Shown here one piece after another: positions 20,477-21,160 of a DNA stretch of 21,160 bases. The first letter of the stretch is position 1. Every line of letters begins with the position of its first letter. The position numbers were made by a program, and so were the translations under genes. Below the pieces are notes generated by a model. It was given only the letters and a program-made list of their open reading frames with translations, did no database searches and was not told where the DNA came from. Source of the stretch: Bacteroidales bacterium (GTDB lineage: Bacteria; Bacteroidota; Bacteroidia; Bacteroidales; UBA7960); contig PWNO01000220.1 of the NCBI GenBank assembly GCA_003557765.1, positions 1 through 21,160 of the forward strand, in the 5' to 3' direction.

Positions 20477-21160
20477 TTATTTGATTCCCAAAATGGAAGC
20501 CATCAGGGCCTGGCGGACAAACACTCCATTGAGGGCCTGTTCAAAATAATAGGCCTTCGGGCTCTGGTCCACGTTGATGGCAATCTCATTGACGCGGGGC
20601 AGGGGATGCAGCACCCGGAAATTTTCCTTGGTGTCAGCGATCAGTTCATGGTTCAGGATGTATACGTTCTTGATCCGTTCGTACTCCAACGGGTCGCTGA
20701 AGCGCTCGCGCTGAATGCGGGTCATGTAAAGGATGTCAGCTATAGGCATGACCTCATCCATTTCTGTGTACTGGTGATAGGTCAGCTTACGTTCCTTGAT
20801 GTGCATTTTTACGGAGCTGGGTAGCTTGAGTTCCACTGGAGATACCAGGTGAAAGGTGGTGTTGTAGTTGCAGAGTGCGATAACCAGCGAATGGATCGTG
20901 CGGCCATATTTCAGGTCGCCGACCATGGCAATATGCAGGTTGTCAAGTGTGCCTTGCGTTTTGCGTATGCTATATAGATCGAGCAAGGTTTGTGTGGGAT
21001 GCTGGTTGGCCCCGTCGCCGGCGTTGATGATGGGTACTTGCGAAATTTCTGACGCGAAACGGGCGCTTCCTTCGATGGGGTTGCGCATCACGATGAGGTC
21101 GGAATAGTTGGCCACGGTCAGGATGGTGTCGCGAAGGGATTCTCCTTTTTTGACGCTGGT
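20477..21160 (-). CDS. pyrB: Aspartate carbamoyltransferase catalytic subunit (N-terminus beyond window)
   Basis: First committed step of pyrimidine synthesis: carbamoyl phosphate plus L-aspartate to N-carbamoyl-aspartate. The frame is open to the right edge, so 227 residues of about 305 are visible. The visible part begins TSVKKGESLRDTI, the loop after the carbamoyl-phosphate motif, whose lysine reaches into the neighbouring active site. Then come MRNPIEGSAR, NAGDGANQHPTQTLLDLY, MVGDLKYGRTIHSL, and the aspartate-binding HPLPRVNEI. The internal ATG at 21115 is not the true start. pyrI follows after 55 nt. Confidence 0.97.
   Translation of the reverse strand, partial: TSVKKGESLRDTILTVANYSDLIVMRNPIEGSARFASEISQVPIINAGDGANQHPTQTLLDLYSIRKTQGTLDNLHIAMVGDLKYGRTIHSLVIALCNYNTTFHLVSPVELKLPSSVKMHIKERKLTYHQYTEMDEVMPIADILYMTRIQRERFSDPLEYERIKNVYILNHELIADTKENFRVLHPLPRVNEIAINVDQSPKAYYFEQALNGVFVRQALMASILGIK

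Overview
The window is a housekeeping stretch of a chromosome from the phylum Bacteroidota, probably Bacteroidales or a near relative; the order is my inference. Three things point there. Most gene starts are preceded by the phylum's -7 promoter element TAnnTTTG rather than by a Shine-Dalgarno site. Several products are lineage-typical: the MurF-Alr fusion, the carboxyspermidine dehydrogenase/decarboxylase pair, a GDVNG-type PdxA and PyrBI. The proteins also read like Bacteroidota homologues. I see no tRNA, rRNA, CRISPR array, phage module or intact insertion sequence.

Layout. Positions 1-301 (-) hold the N-terminus of a dihydrolipoyl dehydrogenase. Then come a Sfp-type phosphopantetheinyl transferase (-), S-adenosylhomocysteinase (+), a small lipoprotein with a degenerate Rieske fold (-), an anchored charged hypothetical protein (+), a structured 4.2-4.46 kb leader, greA and a HIT protein (+). 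Next are ruvC and a small membrane protein (-), pdxA with the murF-alr fusion (+), a pabA/trpG amidotransferase (-), ridA (+), a second structured intergenic region, and comM/yifB (+). The polyamine pair carboxy(nor)spermidine synthase and nspC follows (+), then a LapA-domain membrane protein (-), an M28 peptidase with a PDZ domain (+), gpsA (+), and pyrI with the 3' part of pyrB (-) at the right edge.

How the genes relate. There is no single large operon. Functional links are local: pdxA and murF-alr are separated by 6 nt (PLP synthesis beside a PLP-dependent racemase fused to the ligase that uses its product). The two polyamine genes convert aspartate semialdehyde plus putrescine to spermidine. 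pyrB and pyrI give aspartate transcarbamoylase. greA and the HIT gene are co-directional, 24 nt apart.

Most unusual signals. (1) The greA leader has a textbook Bacteroidota promoter, a 13-bp terminator hairpin, a second hairpin, a long-range pairing that would disrupt both, four TCAGG repeats, and a 14-bp terminator-like hairpin ending 14 nt before the greA start. It looks like an attenuator or a leader-derived small RNA. (2) A 190-nt folded region between ridA and comM ends in a GC-rich terminator. (3) Several intergenic spacers consist of degenerate short tandem repeats, mostly with 8-bp period, arranged as long inverted repeats on both sides of the carboxyspermidine synthase gene. (4) The Rieske-like lipoprotein has three of its four usual cluster ligands replaced.
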